DNA of 64,000 bases from CAWBAT01 sp046331665 (lineage in GTDB: Bacteria; Acidobacteriota; Terriglobia; Versatilivoradales; Versatilivoraceae): the NCBI GenBank assembly GCA_046331665.1, contig JAXLQK010000014.1, positions 1 to 64,000 of the forward strand, written 5' to 3'. Position 1 is the stretch's first letter; every line of letters begins with the position of its first letter. Made by a program: the position numbers and the translations under genes. Positions 18,245 through 29,251 of the stretch are shown one piece after another. The notes beneath the pieces are model-generated. The model searched no databases, was not told the origin of the DNA, and saw only the letters and a program-made list of their open reading frames with translations.

Positions 18245-19654
18245 CTAACGCGGATGAGTGTCGGGTCGAGAAGCGAAGAATTCCCTCCAGGGCGGGACGA
18301 GGCACATCCACAAGACGGCCAGTGGCATTGTATGCATTACCAGCCTTGTCAGAACAACCGGCAGGAGTTCCTGGAGCTGCCAGGGGGTAACCACGAGAAT
18401 GGCAATAAAGAGGAGCGTCTCAAGAAACGGAATCAGCAGAAAAACATCTTCCAATTCTAAACTTCTCCGCCTCACCCGTTCGGTCAAAGCGAATAGCAAC
18501 AGAATCCCCAGCACCCCCCAAACCTGAGGTTTTAGGAAGTATTCCTGGCCCAGCCGCAGAAGGATTATGGGAACCCGATTCAACCCGGAAAGCAAACGGG
18601 GGATCGACAGCAGTTTTTCAAAATTTTCATCGGTGATCGGCAGGCGGGAACGATATAGAAACCAGGGCAGAAGACAGAAAACCATGCCAAGGAGTGTGAT
18701 GAGCAAAGCTTTTATCCGCGAAATCATGGAAGGAGTCTTCGTCCAACGCGTTACTCCCAGGAAGGCCATCCCGCTCAGCGCCATCAAAGGAAGGCCTTCA
18801 TTCTTGGTGAACACGGCGCCGACACCGCACAGCCCTGCGATGACCAGGTCTCTATTAGACGGACGCCGCATCCACCGGTAGAACAAGACGGTTGATGCCG
18901 TCGAGAAGTAGGTCAATGGTACATCGCTGTATCCGCTTGCCACCCCCCCATTCCGGTAAACCAGAAAGGCAGGAACTACCGCCATCAGAAGGGTTCCCCA
19001 CAGGGAGGCTCGTCGACTGAGGGACAGGCTGAGGCCCTCAAAAGCAATCGCCAGGAGGGACAAATAGAAAAAGGGGAAGATCATCTTGGCGATGCGATCC
19101 TTGGAACTCCCGGAGAGCTGGTACATCCAATCCTCAGTGAGTGGAATCAGCAGGGGATATTGGTTCTTGGCATGCAAACGTTCCGGGTCAAAGAAGTCTT
19201 CGGTGTATATGCTTTGCTGCTCATAGAGGATCTTGGCTTTCATCCCCCAAATGGCCCGGGAATCAAATCCCAGTAAAGGCTGACTCAACGCATCTGCCAG
19301 AACAAGAAGGAAGGCAATTCCCAGGAGAAGAAAGAGGCCTATCTCCTGGCGGCTCCAGGGCTTTTCCGCGCGGTCGTTTCCAAGAAACCCATTGGGGTTT
19401 GCAGGAATAAGGAAGATCGCAATGACCGCCGACGACAAGGCAATCCCCAACAACCAGCCCAGCATGCGGCGATCCAGAGGGACCCGCCAGCTCGCCAGAT
19501 AAAACATCAGCAGGCTTAAAACACCGGTCCCGCACCCAAAAGCAAGGCTCAAGATTTGCTGCAGTCCAGGCCGGCGACCGAAGGTCACCCATAAAATCAG
19601 CGAGCCTATTCCATAGATCGCAATGAGTGGAAACAGTCCTCTTAAAAGAATCAT
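18245..19654 (-). CDS. Multi-pass membrane glycosyltransferase, GT-C type
   Basis: A 469-residue integral membrane protein with about ten to twelve hydrophobic helices. After the first two helices comes a loop LGFDSRAIWGMKAKILYEQQ, with an acidic residue as in GT-C enzymes (ArnT, PMT, AglB relatives) that use lipid-linked sugars. The ATG overlaps the stop of the upstream small gene (ATGA at 19651-19654), so they form one operon. The acceptor is unknown; cell-envelope glycan or protein is plausible. Confidence 0.72.
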   Translation of the reverse strand: MILLRGLFPLIAIYGIGSLILWVTFGRRPGLQQILSLAFGCGTGVLSLLMFYLASWRVPLDRRMLGWLLGIALSSAVIAIFLIPANPNGFLGNDRAEKPWSRQEIGLFLLLGIAFLLVLADALSQPLLGFDSRAIWGMKAKILYEQQSIYTEDFFDPERLHAKNQYPLLIPLTEDWMYQLSGSSKDRIAKMIFPFFYLSLLAIAFEGLSLSLSRRASLWGTLLMAVVPAFLVYRNGGVASGYSDVPLTYFSTASTVLFYRWMRRPSNRDLVIAGLCGVGAVFTKNEGLPLMALSGMAFLGVTRWTKTPSMISRIKALLITLLGMVFCLLPWFLYRSRLPITDENFEKLLSIPRLLSGLNRVPIILLRLGQEYFLKPQVWGVLGILLLFALTERVRRRSLELEDVFLLIPFLETLLFIAILVVTPWQLQELLPVVLTRLVMHTMPLAVLWMCLVPPWREFFASRPDTHPR

Positions 19655-20060
19655 TCTTGGTCCTGGTTTTTGATTAAACGAAACCGGAACGGCTCATCGT
19701 CGGGGATGATCAGCACCCAGCCAATGTGATGTCTTCGCATCCATTCCGGGAGCATCGGAGATGCATCACCGTCTGAAATAAAATAAAACCGTCGCGGATA
19801 CAATTCGTAATTCAACAGGTATTTTACGGGACGCCGGGTGTGAATGAGAATTCCGGCATCTGCGGGGTCTCCTGTCGAACCACATCGATCAGTGGCGCAG
19901 CATCCCCGAAATCCTTCCTGACCTTTTCTCCCTCATTCAATGAGGAAGCCAGTTGAAGGCCTGTGCTGACGGCGCTGAGGTTAAAGGTCAGGACTCCGAT
20001 CAATAAATGGGTCGTCAAAACAGCATTCATGACCTGTCGGGTTAAAGTCCATGTAATCAA
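19651..20060 (-). CDS. Hypothetical membrane-anchored protein, upstream partner of the GT-C gene (one frameshift)
   Basis: About 135 residues after joining two frames at about 19860. It begins with a hydrophobic segment (TTHLLIGVLTFNLSAVSTGL) followed by a soluble part with DAGILIHTRRPVKYLLNY, then RRFYFISDG near the end. The start is TTG at 20060, overlapping the stop of the preceding small gene, and the stop overlaps the GT-C start (ATGA). I do not recognise the family. Position and coupling suggest a subunit or accessory of the glycosyltransferase. Confidence 0.6.
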
Positions 20061-20368
20061 ATCCTCAGAGGGAACTCCAGAACCATCCCTTCTTGCGTCG
20101 CATTCTCCATACGGTCCATGCCACGATCTCCGTCCCAGTGAGCATGAGCATGAAATGGCAACTGTTTCACACGTTCTTCAATTTTCGGATTGCTCGAACC
20201 GGTTTGGCTCACCCATCGGGCAACTGCAGAAATATTCTTATGGAGGAAGAATGCGCCTCCGAGAATGAGCACGACTCCGAAGAAGAGGACAACTCGCCGG
20301 GAACAGCAGAGGACTTAGGAATCTCTAGACTCAGTGTTCTTCCTCCTTGCCGGCAAGGATAGTTTCAT
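20057..20368 (-). pseudogene. Small membrane protein with an interrupting stop, first gene of the GT-C operon
   Basis: An open frame from GTG 20272 to 20057 encodes one strong hydrophobic segment (VVLFFGVVLILGGAFFLH) and a soluble tail. The same frame continues upstream to an ATG at 20368 (MKLSLPARRK) with a single TAA at about 20315. Either the gene starts at the GTG, or it is a longer protein broken by a stop or paired indels. It ends next to the TTG of the downstream gene. Function unknown. Confidence 0.45.
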
Positions 20369-20500
20369 GATTCCTCGAATTGTACTCGATTCCACAAATT
20401 TTTTGGCTGGCTCTATGATAAACTTCCTCCGCTTTTGGAGGACTCCAAGGCCTCTACGAACCACTAACAAACTCAATTCAACTACAGGGAAGGAGATTTC

Positions 20501-21269
20501 ATGATGATTTCCAAGCAATTTGATCTTTTCGGGCAAGGTCGCCCTAGTGACAGGCGGGAGTAAAGGGCTGGGAAAGCCATGGCTCGTGGTCTCACGGAGG
20601 CAGGAGCAGACATTATCATCAGCAGCCGCCACGAAAACGGAACTTCAGTCAGCCCTGAAGGAAATTTTGAGCGGGACGGGACGACGCGGCACCTACGTGG
20701 TAAGCGATTTGGCCCGGCGGGAAGACATCGATGTGCTGGTGCAAGCCAGCCTGAAATTCATGGGCCGCGTGGATATCCTGGTCAATAATGCCGGCTCGAA
20801 CATTCCCGTCTCCCATTGATAAAGTGCGCGATATGGATTGGGATCAGATCGTTCAATTGAATTTGAGCAGCTGCATGGCCTGGACTCCGCCTTTGCCCCC
20901 GGTATGAAGGAGCGCCACTGGGGTCGGGTGATCCACATTTCCTCGGTCCTTGGCCTCGGCGGAAAAGATGCGCGGAGCGCCTATTGCGCCACAAAGGCAG
21001 GGGTCATCGGACTTTCGAGAGCAGGTGCTTTGGACCTGGGTGGGCACGGGATACCGTGAACTGCATTTCCCCCGGTCCCTTTCTGACGGATCTACCCATG
21101 ACTCTCCTCTCCGACCAGGAGAAGAAGGTCTTTTCCGAGCGTACTGCATTGGGTCGTTGGGGAGAACTCACGAAATCATTGGTCCTGTCCTGCCTTGGCC
21201 AGCGATGCCGGAAGTTATATCACCGGAACCACAATTGTCGTCGGCGGAGTGCTGGCGCATTCACTCTGA
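20501..21269 (+). pseudogene. SDR-family oxidoreductase, broken by several indels
   Basis: A classical short-chain dehydrogenase of about 256 codons is readable if frames are joined: KVALVTGGSKGLG (cofactor glycines), DILVNNAGSN, HISSVLG, then YCATKAGV with the catalytic Tyr and Lys, and a C-terminal ITGTT.VVDGG-like end just before TGA at 21267. Frame changes are needed near 20536, 20570, 20640, 20810, 20880, 21050 and 21170. AAGGAG precedes the ATG at 20501. Substrate unknown. The amino-acid sequence is well conserved between the breaks, which suggests sequence error or very recent loss. Confidence 0.8.
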
Positions 21270-21875
21270 TTCTACCATCTCGACACATGAACGTTTGCAC
21301 CCGTCCCTCAATCCGCCGTCCTTGGTCTTGAAGAGTCGTGACAACATCCAGTGAGTCGGCCAGCAGATGATGCCCATGACTGAGATCCAATTCACGAGTA
21401 CCGGGAAGATAGCCGCCGTCCAGGGAACTCCGAAGATGGGGTAGCGCAAATGAAATTGATGTTCTGGGCGGATTGGTAAAACCGGGACAACAGAGGACAA
21501 TCAAACAGATGCCGCCCTGCCACTTCAAGGCGCTCCGATCATAGCCGAAGCGGGAGATCCCTAGCAGGAGCAGTACAGGAAGCAGGAGGTGATAAAAAGA
21601 AAGACATCGCACCCAGAGCGGGATCTGGTGATTCCACAGGTACTCGGTTCCGCCGAAAAGATGTCGTCCGGTGAACACGTAGCTCCCAACGTCGACAGCC
21701 CACAGGAAACACCCCATCATGAGGATGAGAGATTGACTGGAAAGGAGTAGCGAGCTTTCCAGAAAAATCCAAGGCACGACAGAAAAACAGCCACGTTACA
21801 GAGGTGCAGAAAATTCCCCCATCCCCACACAATGGCATAGGTCGGCATCCAAACCGCCAACCAGATGAGCGACAT
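21261..21875 (-). pseudogene. Conserved multi-pass membrane protein, frameshifted
   Basis: Joined frames give about 200 residues with several membrane helices: MSLIWLAVWMPTYAIVWG, LCNVAVFLSCLGFFW, SLILMMGCFLWAVDVG, CLSFYHLLLPVLLLLG, and finally ISVMGIICWPTHWMLSRLF. Tryptophan- and histidine-rich helices are evident. At least two frame changes, near 21755 and 21490. The tail overlaps the SDR end on the opposite strand. I do not know its function. Confidence 0.55.
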
Positions 21876-22085
21876 CCATTGAGAAAACCTGAATGAGTAC
21901 CCGCGACGCATGGGGGAGAGGAGCTGGACGATGAAGAAGATGAAAGAAATGAACTCGGCCGCTCATCATTTCAAATTGCACATGGCCGGCAAGCTTGCGA
22001 CACTCATTCGGGACTCTGACGAATCCGCTTCAGAGCGAAGTCTCGTCAAGAAGGCAAAAGTAGAATCGGTGTAGAACCCTGGAGA

Positions 22086-24003
22086 TGAACATTCCCGGTT
22101 GTCTTAAACGCATTAGCCCAGTCGGAAAGCTTGCAGTCCTCAGCCTGCTTCTTGCTCTATGGAGGCTTAGCCGCCTGCCATTCGAATTCTCAGGAGAACC
22201 TTCCGGCTACCCACCAGGCTCTGGTTCAAAATGACCCTCACTCTTATGCGAATGCTTCCGAAGCCAAAATTCAACACCTTGATCTGGACCTGAAGGTCGA
22301 TTTTGAGAAGAAAATTCTTGAAGGAACTGCCATCTTACAACTCCAGAATTCTTCCCCGGGTACTACCAGGCTGATTTGCGATACCTCACAGCTCTCGATC
22401 GAGTCGGTAGAAACTTCCAGCCGGGAGGGGGCTTACCAACAAGCAAAGCACCAGCTTGGCAAATCAGATCCAATCCTGGGAGCGCCGCTGACCATTACCC
22501 TTCCCCCGCAAACTTTCCGGGTTCGCATCCGATATGCGACGAGTCCGCACGCCTCCGCCCTGCAGTGGATGGATCCCGCCCAGACGGCGGGAAGGAAGTA
22601 TCCGTTCCTCTTCAGTCAATCTCAGCCGGTTCACTGTCGCAGTTGGATTCCGCTTCAGGACTCCCCGCAGGTTCGCCTGACTTATCTGGCCCGCATCCAT
22701 ATTCCCAAAGGGCTCCGGGCCGTGATGAGCGCTTCCGAATTGACCCACACTGACGAGGAGTTTTCATTCGAAATGAAACAACCTATCCCGTCATATTTGA
22801 TTGCCATTGCCGTCGGCCCTCTGGGCTTTAAAGCGCTTGGTCCCAGAACCGGGGTCTATGCGGAACCGGAAATTTTGGACCAGGCAGCCAAAGAGTTCTC
22901 CGATGCGGGAAAGACCCTGGATATCGCTGAAAAGACGTTTGGGGACTATCGCTGGGGGCGTTACGATTTGCTCATCCTTCCTCCCAGCTTCCCCTACGGA
23001 GGGATGGAAAATGCCACACTCACATTCTTATCTCCTACCGTCATCGCGGGGGACGGCAGTCTGCTCAATATTGTCGCGCACGAACTCAGTCATTCCTGGG
23101 CGGGAAATCTCGTCACGAATGAATCCTGGAACGATCTTTGGCTCAACGAGGGAATCACCACCTATCTCGAAAACCGATTGATGGAGGCGTTGTATGGCAA
23201 AGAGCGGGCCGACATGGAACTGGCCGTTCAAAAACAAAGCCTGCTGAAGACCATGGCGGGGCAATCGACTAAAGAAACTGTTCTGCATTTGAATCTGGAC
23301 GCCCAGAACCCGGAAGAGGCTGCCAACGATGTCGCCTATGTCAAAGGGGCCTTGTTCATGAGGTATCTTGAAGAAACTTTTGGACACGAGACCTTTGATC
23401 AATTTCTACGCCGCTATTTTGATCAATTTGCCTTCCAGAGCATGAATTCCGGCAAGTTTGAAGCCTACCTCAAGTCCGAATTATTGCCGCGCCTCCCTGC
23501 CTCCTCATCACATTCCAAAGAGGAGATCATGGCCTCGATACACGGGTGGCTTTATACCCCGGGCCTGCCGCAAAGTTCGTCTCCACCCATTCCCGGCGAT
23601 TGGAGGCTGTCACCGCGCAGGCACAGCAGTGGGCAAGCCAGCAATTGACCACCTCCAACTCCAGGCCTCTTCCTGGTCCGTCGAGGAATGGAAAATCTTT
23701 TCAAAGACGCTTCCGGCGGCATGACACCGCAAACGATGGCTAAATTGGACCAGCGGTTTCACTTGACGGCCTGTCGCAACATGGAGATAGCTTTCCAATG
23801 GTTGTTGCTTTCCGTGGAAAAAGACTATAAGAATGGCATTTCCAAGACTCGAAAATTTTCTTTCCTCCGTGGGCCGAAACAAGTATGTGAAACCTTTGTA
23901 CGCAGAAATGGCGAAGACGGAACAGGGAAAAAAAGAGCTCGGCTATCTATGGCAGGGTGAGACCAGCTTATCATCCAATTGTGGGCCGTCGATTCAATTT
24001 TAG
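22086..24003 (+). CDS. M1-family metallopeptidase lipoprotein (leukotriene-A4-hydrolase-like), frameshifted at both ends
   Basis: Zinc aminopeptidase of about 630 residues. The uninterrupted core runs 22131-23648. The substrate motif is GGMENATLTF and the zinc site is HELSHSWAGN with the downstream Glu in LWLNEGITTYLE. The N-terminus needs one frame change near 22135; it then reads as a lipoprotein signal ending in LAAC, so the enzyme is probably anchored in the periplasm or outer membrane. The C-terminal domain is scattered over three frames from 23640 and includes VGRNKYVKPLY and RPAYHPIVGRRF, as in the LTA4H C-terminal domain. The final stop is uncertain (24003 or about 40 codons later). 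Confidence 0.85.
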
Positions 24004-24090
24004 ACTGGCAGGAACAGCCGGCTGGCTAGGCAAGAAGGCCGCTGACCTTCATTTCCTGCCGGCAATTGGGAAAAAGGGGATCGGGATCCA

Positions 24091-24880
24091 ATGAAAGTTG
24101 ATTTGAGCCAAAAAGTCGCCTTGGTCACGGGGGGAGCCAGAGGAATCGGCCGGGCGATCGTAGAGAAATTGATAGAGAACGGGGCCACGACCTACCTCAT
24201 CGACATTGACCGAAAGGCCGTTACGGAAGCTATTCAGGAGCTGGAGGAGCAAGGAAGATCCTGCGGTAGTTTCATTGGCGACGTAACCACGAGAAGTCCG
24301 ACATGGAGCAGGCGCGTTCAGACGATTCTCCAGCGCAGCGGACGCTTTGACAGGCGAGCCCATTAATGCCGGCATCAATACGGTTCGTGATCGCGCCCCC
24401 ATCCATGAATACTCCAGGGATTGATTGATCGAATCCTTTCGATCGATCTCACCGGGGTTTTCGTCACGAGTCGCGCAGCGATCCCCTTCCATGCTTCAGA
24501 ATAAAGGGGGAAGAATTGTCAATATCAGTTCCATCGCGGTTGGCGCGGCCCAGGCTTCAGCGCCTTCGTGGTGGCCAAGGCCGGAGTCATAAACCTGACC
24601 CGATCCATGGCTCTCGAATTGGGCCCTCAGGGAATCCTCGTCAATGCCGTCGCCCCGGGGTCCACCCTGACAAGAGGGACGGAGGCGCTTTTCTATGGTC
24701 CGGACGGAAACTACTCGGAAAAGCGCCGCCTGCTTCCCACATCCTCTTGGCCGACCCGCACTCCCCGACGAGATTGCCCATGCCGTTCTCTTCCTGGTTG
24801 CTCCCGAAGCTGGCCAAGACCACGGAGCAGTGATCACGGTCGACGGCGGTTGGACTGCCGGCTATGTTCGCGAATTGTAA
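24091..24880 (+). pseudogene. SDR-family oxidoreductase, broken by indels
   Basis: Short-chain dehydrogenase of about 260 codons over several frames. It opens with LSQKVALVTGGARGIGRAIVEKL at 24091 (intact to about 24290), followed by LINNAGINT-like and DLTGVFVTSRAA sequence, RIVNISSIAVGAA, a VVAKAGVINLTRSMALEL region, and GAVITVDGGWTAGYVREL before TAA near 24880. The expected Tyr of YxxxK reads as Val in the present sequence (FVVAK), next to an indel. It starts the cluster containing the PQQ dehydrogenase. Confidence 0.78.
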
Positions 24881-25058
24881 CGGATCCGATGAATCCTGAA
24901 TTCAATTCTATTTGCGCCGGAATGTTTATTACCCGCCTCCGTACTGGGAGCATGGAGGAGAAAACACCGGCGAAGATACCATGAAAATTTTGGTTTGTAC
25001 CGCTCCGCCGAATCCGTAAAATGAGACCTCGGAATTGGGAAATCGAGTTCGTCCATCA

Positions 25059-26806
25059 ATGCCAGGACCAGTTACGAGATTTCATCAACCGCAAATTTTA
25101 ACGGAGCCACTTATTTTTGGCTTTGGGCACTGGTCTACGTTTGCATCACAATTACGCAGTGCTGCGATTTTTTCCATTATTCTTGGATTCGCACTAAGGT
25201 CGTTCTCATTCCAGCCGCTGAAGTGACTTCAGAGATTGTTCGGCGGAAAAGGAGCCCCAGAACTGGCTCACCATGGTGGAACCTACAAGGCCTGGCGCTA
25301 CAGCAGCCCACTCGACCAGATCAACAAGGGCAATCTCAAAAGCTTCGTTCCTGTCTGGTCGTTTCAAACGGGCGTGGTAGACGGAGGTTTTCAAGCTACC
25401 CCGCTGGTTGCAGACGGAGTGATGTATGTGACTTCATCGTGGAACCGCATCTTTGCCATCGAGGCAGATACAGGGAGGGAACTCTGGCACTATTTCTATC
25501 CTTATCCCAAAGACTTCCACCGGACGGCCCTCAACTGCGGGGCCGCCTCGGACACGGCCTGGTTTTCATGGGCACCAATGACAACAGTGTGGTGGCTGAA
25601 TGCCAAGACGGGGAAAGAAGTTTGAAGGTCAATATCGAAAGCCGGGAATGCGGCTGCGCGATCACAGGAGCTCCGCTCGTCGTGAAGACAAGGTCATTGT
25701 CGGTGTCACTGGCGGTGATGCGGCGCATCGAGGGTACATCAACGCCTTTGATGTCAAAACAGACGCCGGGCTTGGAGATTCTGGACCATTCCGGGACCGG
25801 GGGAAAAAGGGAACGAAACGTGGTCAGGAGATAGCTGGAAAACCGGTGGCGGATCGTCGTGGATGACCGGCTCCTATGATCCGGATCTGAACCTGGTGCT
25901 CCACGGGGCGTCGGCAACCCCGCCCCGGATTTTTATGGCGATGCCAGAAAGGGTGACAATCTCTATACCGACTCGGTGGTCGCACTGGATGCCGATAGCG
26001 GAAATTGAAATGAAGTTACCAGGAAATCCCTACTGATGGTTCGATTGGGATTCGGCCTATGAATCTGTTCTCCTCGATCTTCCTGTTAACGGGTCCCTGC
26101 GGAAGATCCTCGTCAACCCGAATAAAGGAGGATACACTTGGGTGGTTGATCGTACGAATGGTCATTTCATCTCGGCCTGGCCGCTGGCGGCGTATTAATT
26201 GGATCAAGGGAAATCGGCCCTAAAGGCGAATTGATCAATGCAACGACTCCTATCCCGGGACAACCTCACCCTGGTTCAACGTATCGCCGGTGGCCGCAGC
26301 TGGAATCACGCAGCTTATAGTCCCGGACTGGCTATTTCTATTCAACGGGAATGGAATGGTGCCAGATGGTCAGCCCCCAGAAGGAAGAACCCAAGCATGG
26401 AATGCCTTATTTCGGGGGAATTTAACTGGCGCAAACCGCCTGAATCTCCGAGAGCCGGGCGGACACTTCGACGTTTATGATCCCGTCACCGGGAAAAAGT
26501 ACTGGACCTATCCTTCCACCCAATCCCGCTTCCGCTTGGCAACAGGGTCAATGATTTGATTTTCACTGGCGACGCCGAAGGAAACTTCTTTGCCTTGGAT
26601 GCGAAAACTGGAGAGGTGCTCTGAGTTTTAAGACCGGAACGGGACACCGGGGCTCTCCCATTTCCTACTCGATCAAAGGTAAACAGTACATTGCGGTGCC
26701 CACGGGGTGGGGATCGGCCGTGGCGAGCATCATGGCCCAACTCTGGCCTGAAGCCGAAGAATTTCCGAGCGGCTGTACCTTATTTGTTTTTGCCCTCCTT
26801 GACTAG
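25059..26806 (+). pseudogene. PQQ-dependent quinoprotein dehydrogenase, broken by indels
   Basis: Eight-bladed-propeller alcohol-dehydrogenase-type quinoprotein of about 570 codons. A hydrophobic signal-like stretch (AAIFSIILGFAL) comes first. Then, over several frames: INKGNLKSFVPVWSFQTG, ATPLVADGVMYVTSSWNRIFAIEADTG, VFMGTNDNSVV.LNAKTGKEV, GAPLVV.DKVIVG, GSSWMTGSYDPDLNLV, DSVVALDADSG, DPVTGKKYWTYP, GNFFALDAKTGEVL and RGSPISYSIKGKQYIAVPTGW. The end is LFVFALLD followed by TAG at 26804. It would oxidise an alcohol or sugar in the periplasm and pass electrons to a cytochrome c, fitting the next gene. I count at least eight frame changes. Confidence 0.82.
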
Positions 26807-26855
26807 AGCCCAAAAGTAGCGAAGACACTATCCATCGGGAGGTTTTTTTGTCGTC

Positions 26856-27784
26856 GTGAGAAGATTCCTGGTTATTCTTCCTTTCTTGACAATCGTGATT
26901 AGCTTGGCTGATGGAACTTTGACGCTTCCCGCCCAGCAACGATCGTCTTTGCTCTCCTCTTATAAACCTCTCGACAACTCATCAGCCAGGGGAAGGCGTG
27001 TTTGCGCAGAATTGCGCTGTCGGATACTGTCACACCGCCGGATGCCGGCGTGGTCCGGGTGATTAAGAGACGCGATTGGGACAGGAATTATCTGTTGAAG
27101 GTAACACTGGAAGGAATACCCAATCTTTCGACGCTCGGCTGGAAAGACAAACTCAGTGAGCAGGAGATTGCTTCGGTTATTGCCTATGTCCTGTCGCTCT
27201 CTTCAGCCGGTCCGGAGGAGTCATCCCCGCGGCTCCACCCACCACTCCCGTTCAAGATCATAAGAGTCTCCCGTCTGGACATGGAAACACGGCCGGCCGT
27301 AGGCACGGACCAGGATCTGGTGGGAGATCCGCAACAGGGCAACCGCTTTTTTACGCTAGCAATGACCGCAATGCGGAGCTGCTATCGCATCCAGGAGCTG
27401 GGTACGACGCCGGGCCTGATCTGACAAAAGAAAACCCGCCCGCCCGTGACATCCTCACTGATATATTGCTGCCCTCGGCATCACGGAGCTCTATTCGCAA
27501 GCCGGTGCAAGTGACGACTCTGCCCGGTGAGCAGGAACGATTTCCTGGGGTGCTGATTGAAGAGACCCCGAGCGAAATTAAGGTTTTTGACTTGGAAAGC
27601 GTGCCGCCCGTTCTGCGTACTTTTCCGCGCCCAGAGGTCGAGGTTTTTGGCAGTCCGTGCTTTCAGTTCCCCAATGCTGGAAATCACTTCGAGACCCTAC
27701 CATCCGACAGCTCCTCGACCTGCTGGCTTTCTTAAAGGACGCAGACCCGCAAAATCCCCCTTGCGCTTGCAAGAGCTTTTCTGA
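26856..27784 (+). pseudogene. Di-domain c-type cytochrome, partner of the PQQ dehydrogenase, broken by indels
   Basis: Begins with a signal peptide (RRFLVILPFLTIVISLADG). The first haem-like site reads FAQNCAVGYCHTAG, a CxxxxCH rather than CxxCH, at about 27005-27045. Then a WKDKLSEQEIASVIAYVLSLS segment typical of the cytochrome c C-terminal helix. A second domain (GDPQQG then an RIQELGTTPGPDLT-like stretch, ARDILTDILLPSA, VTTLPGEQ, GVLIEETPSEI, IRQLLDLLAFLKDADP) is the haem domain often found in these PQQ operons; its CxxCH is not readable because of an indel. The 3' end is uncertain. Confidence 0.66.
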
Positions 27785-27880
27785 GCCAACACAGGCCGAG
27801 GTTTTTCCTTTTGCCTTTTCCTTCCCTCTTGGAACAGCATTCTCGTCCAAATTTTGCCGGGTTCTACCACCCAGATTTCA

Positions 27881-28849
27881 ATGATTTATTCCGAAGGAGA
27901 CGACGGTGGTCATCTGACTGAAGAAGATGTTCGACGGCTGTTGACCATACCCATTGCAATTGAGGCCGTGGAAGAAGCGTTCCGCTGTTCGGGAAGCGGC
28001 CAGCAGGAGACCTTCTCCGCCGGCGCCTGATTCGGCCAGGATGTTCAATTTGATGGCGGCGTCTCTATCGGCTGCGGGATATATGGGATACAAATCCTAC
28101 ACCGTCTTCCCCGGTAAAATGAAATTTCGCGTCTTTCTACATAGTTCGGCAAACGGGGAATTGCTCGCCATTCTCGATGCCGACCTGCTGGGGCAGATTC
28201 GGACGGGGCCGCCAGCGCCGTCGCAACCCGCTGGATGAGCCGCCCCGACAGCGCGACCTTCGGGATCATCGGAACCGGCTGGCAGGCATTCAGTCACAGC
28301 CGTTTGCGCAGTTCGATCGATCCAAAAGGTTCTGGCGCATAGTCGCAATCCGGAAAATGCCCAGAAATTTTGCGTCAAGAAATGGCAGGCTCCGCATCCC
28401 CTGCGTTCCGGCCCGCCAGGTTGAAGAAGTCGTCGAATCGGCAGATATTCTAACCACGGTCACCAGCTCGGATGTTCCGGTCTTCCCGGGGAACCGCCTG
28501 CAACCAGGCACCCACATCAATGCGGCAGGATCGAATTTTATTGTCCGCCGCGAGCTGGATGAGACGGCAGTGCGGAAGTGCCGTTCGATTGTGGTGGATT
28601 CCAAAGATCAGGCCAAGCTGAGTGCGGCGAATTTCTTTATCCGCTGGAAAGAGGGAGATTGACGTGGGAACAAATTCGCGGGCTCGATGAAGTGGTAACA
28701 GCGCGGGTCCTTGCCCGATCTCACATGCCAAAGACATCACCTTGTTTAAGTCCCACGGCCTGGCTCTGGAAGACCTCGCAGTGGCCGCTTGCGTCTATAG
28801 GTTGGCGGCCGAACAAAAGATGGGCCGGGAACTCCCCTTGGGCGTTTAG
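27881..28849 (+). pseudogene. Ornithine cyclodeaminase / mu-crystallin family protein, broken by indels
   Basis: About 320 codons. It reads LTEEDVRRLLTIPIAIEAVEEAFR, MAASLSAAGYMGYKSYTVFPG, SATFGIIGTGWQAFSQ (Rossmann glycines), then TRPVFPG-like sequence and GTHINAAGSNFIVRREL, and ends KSHGLALEDLAVAACVYRLA with TAG at 28847. Members form an NAD(P)-dependent imine reductase/cyclodeaminase fold. AAGGAG followed by GTG at 27906 is a likely real start (one base is missing after it). It ends the cluster of catabolic genes. Confidence 0.8.
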
Positions 28850-29251
28850 TGGGTCCATCCAAGAAGTAAAATGTCTTGTTGTAGACGACAAGGACAGGCA
28901 GATAGCATCGCGTTATCATCCCATCAAGGTCATTAGCCCATTGTTTCCGGGCATTACGCTCAATGAGTATTGACTCCTGATTTGGATCATTTTTTCCGAT
29001 GTGACCTGCCCAGGCCCAGGGGCATTTCCTTTTCCTGATTCTCAGCGCACAGGGAAAATAGAATGAGCCGGAAGATGGAGGCTCCTGAACTCCTCCTTTT
29101 TGTCATTTCACAGAACACCATTGCTGGCTCCGCGACCTTCAGGAATCTTTTCTGCGAGATTTTTTATGTGAGAAATCTCCGGGACCGCCTGCACCAAACT
29201 AGAGCCAAGGAATTCCTCCTTTAAGCTCCGCTGGAGGACTGCGGGATTCCA
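28850..29251. other. Intergenic region, no recognised gene
   Basis: About 400 bases between two convergent genes. One plus-strand frame stays open to TGA near 28973 but shows no family I know. I see no RNA gene. Confidence 0.4.
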
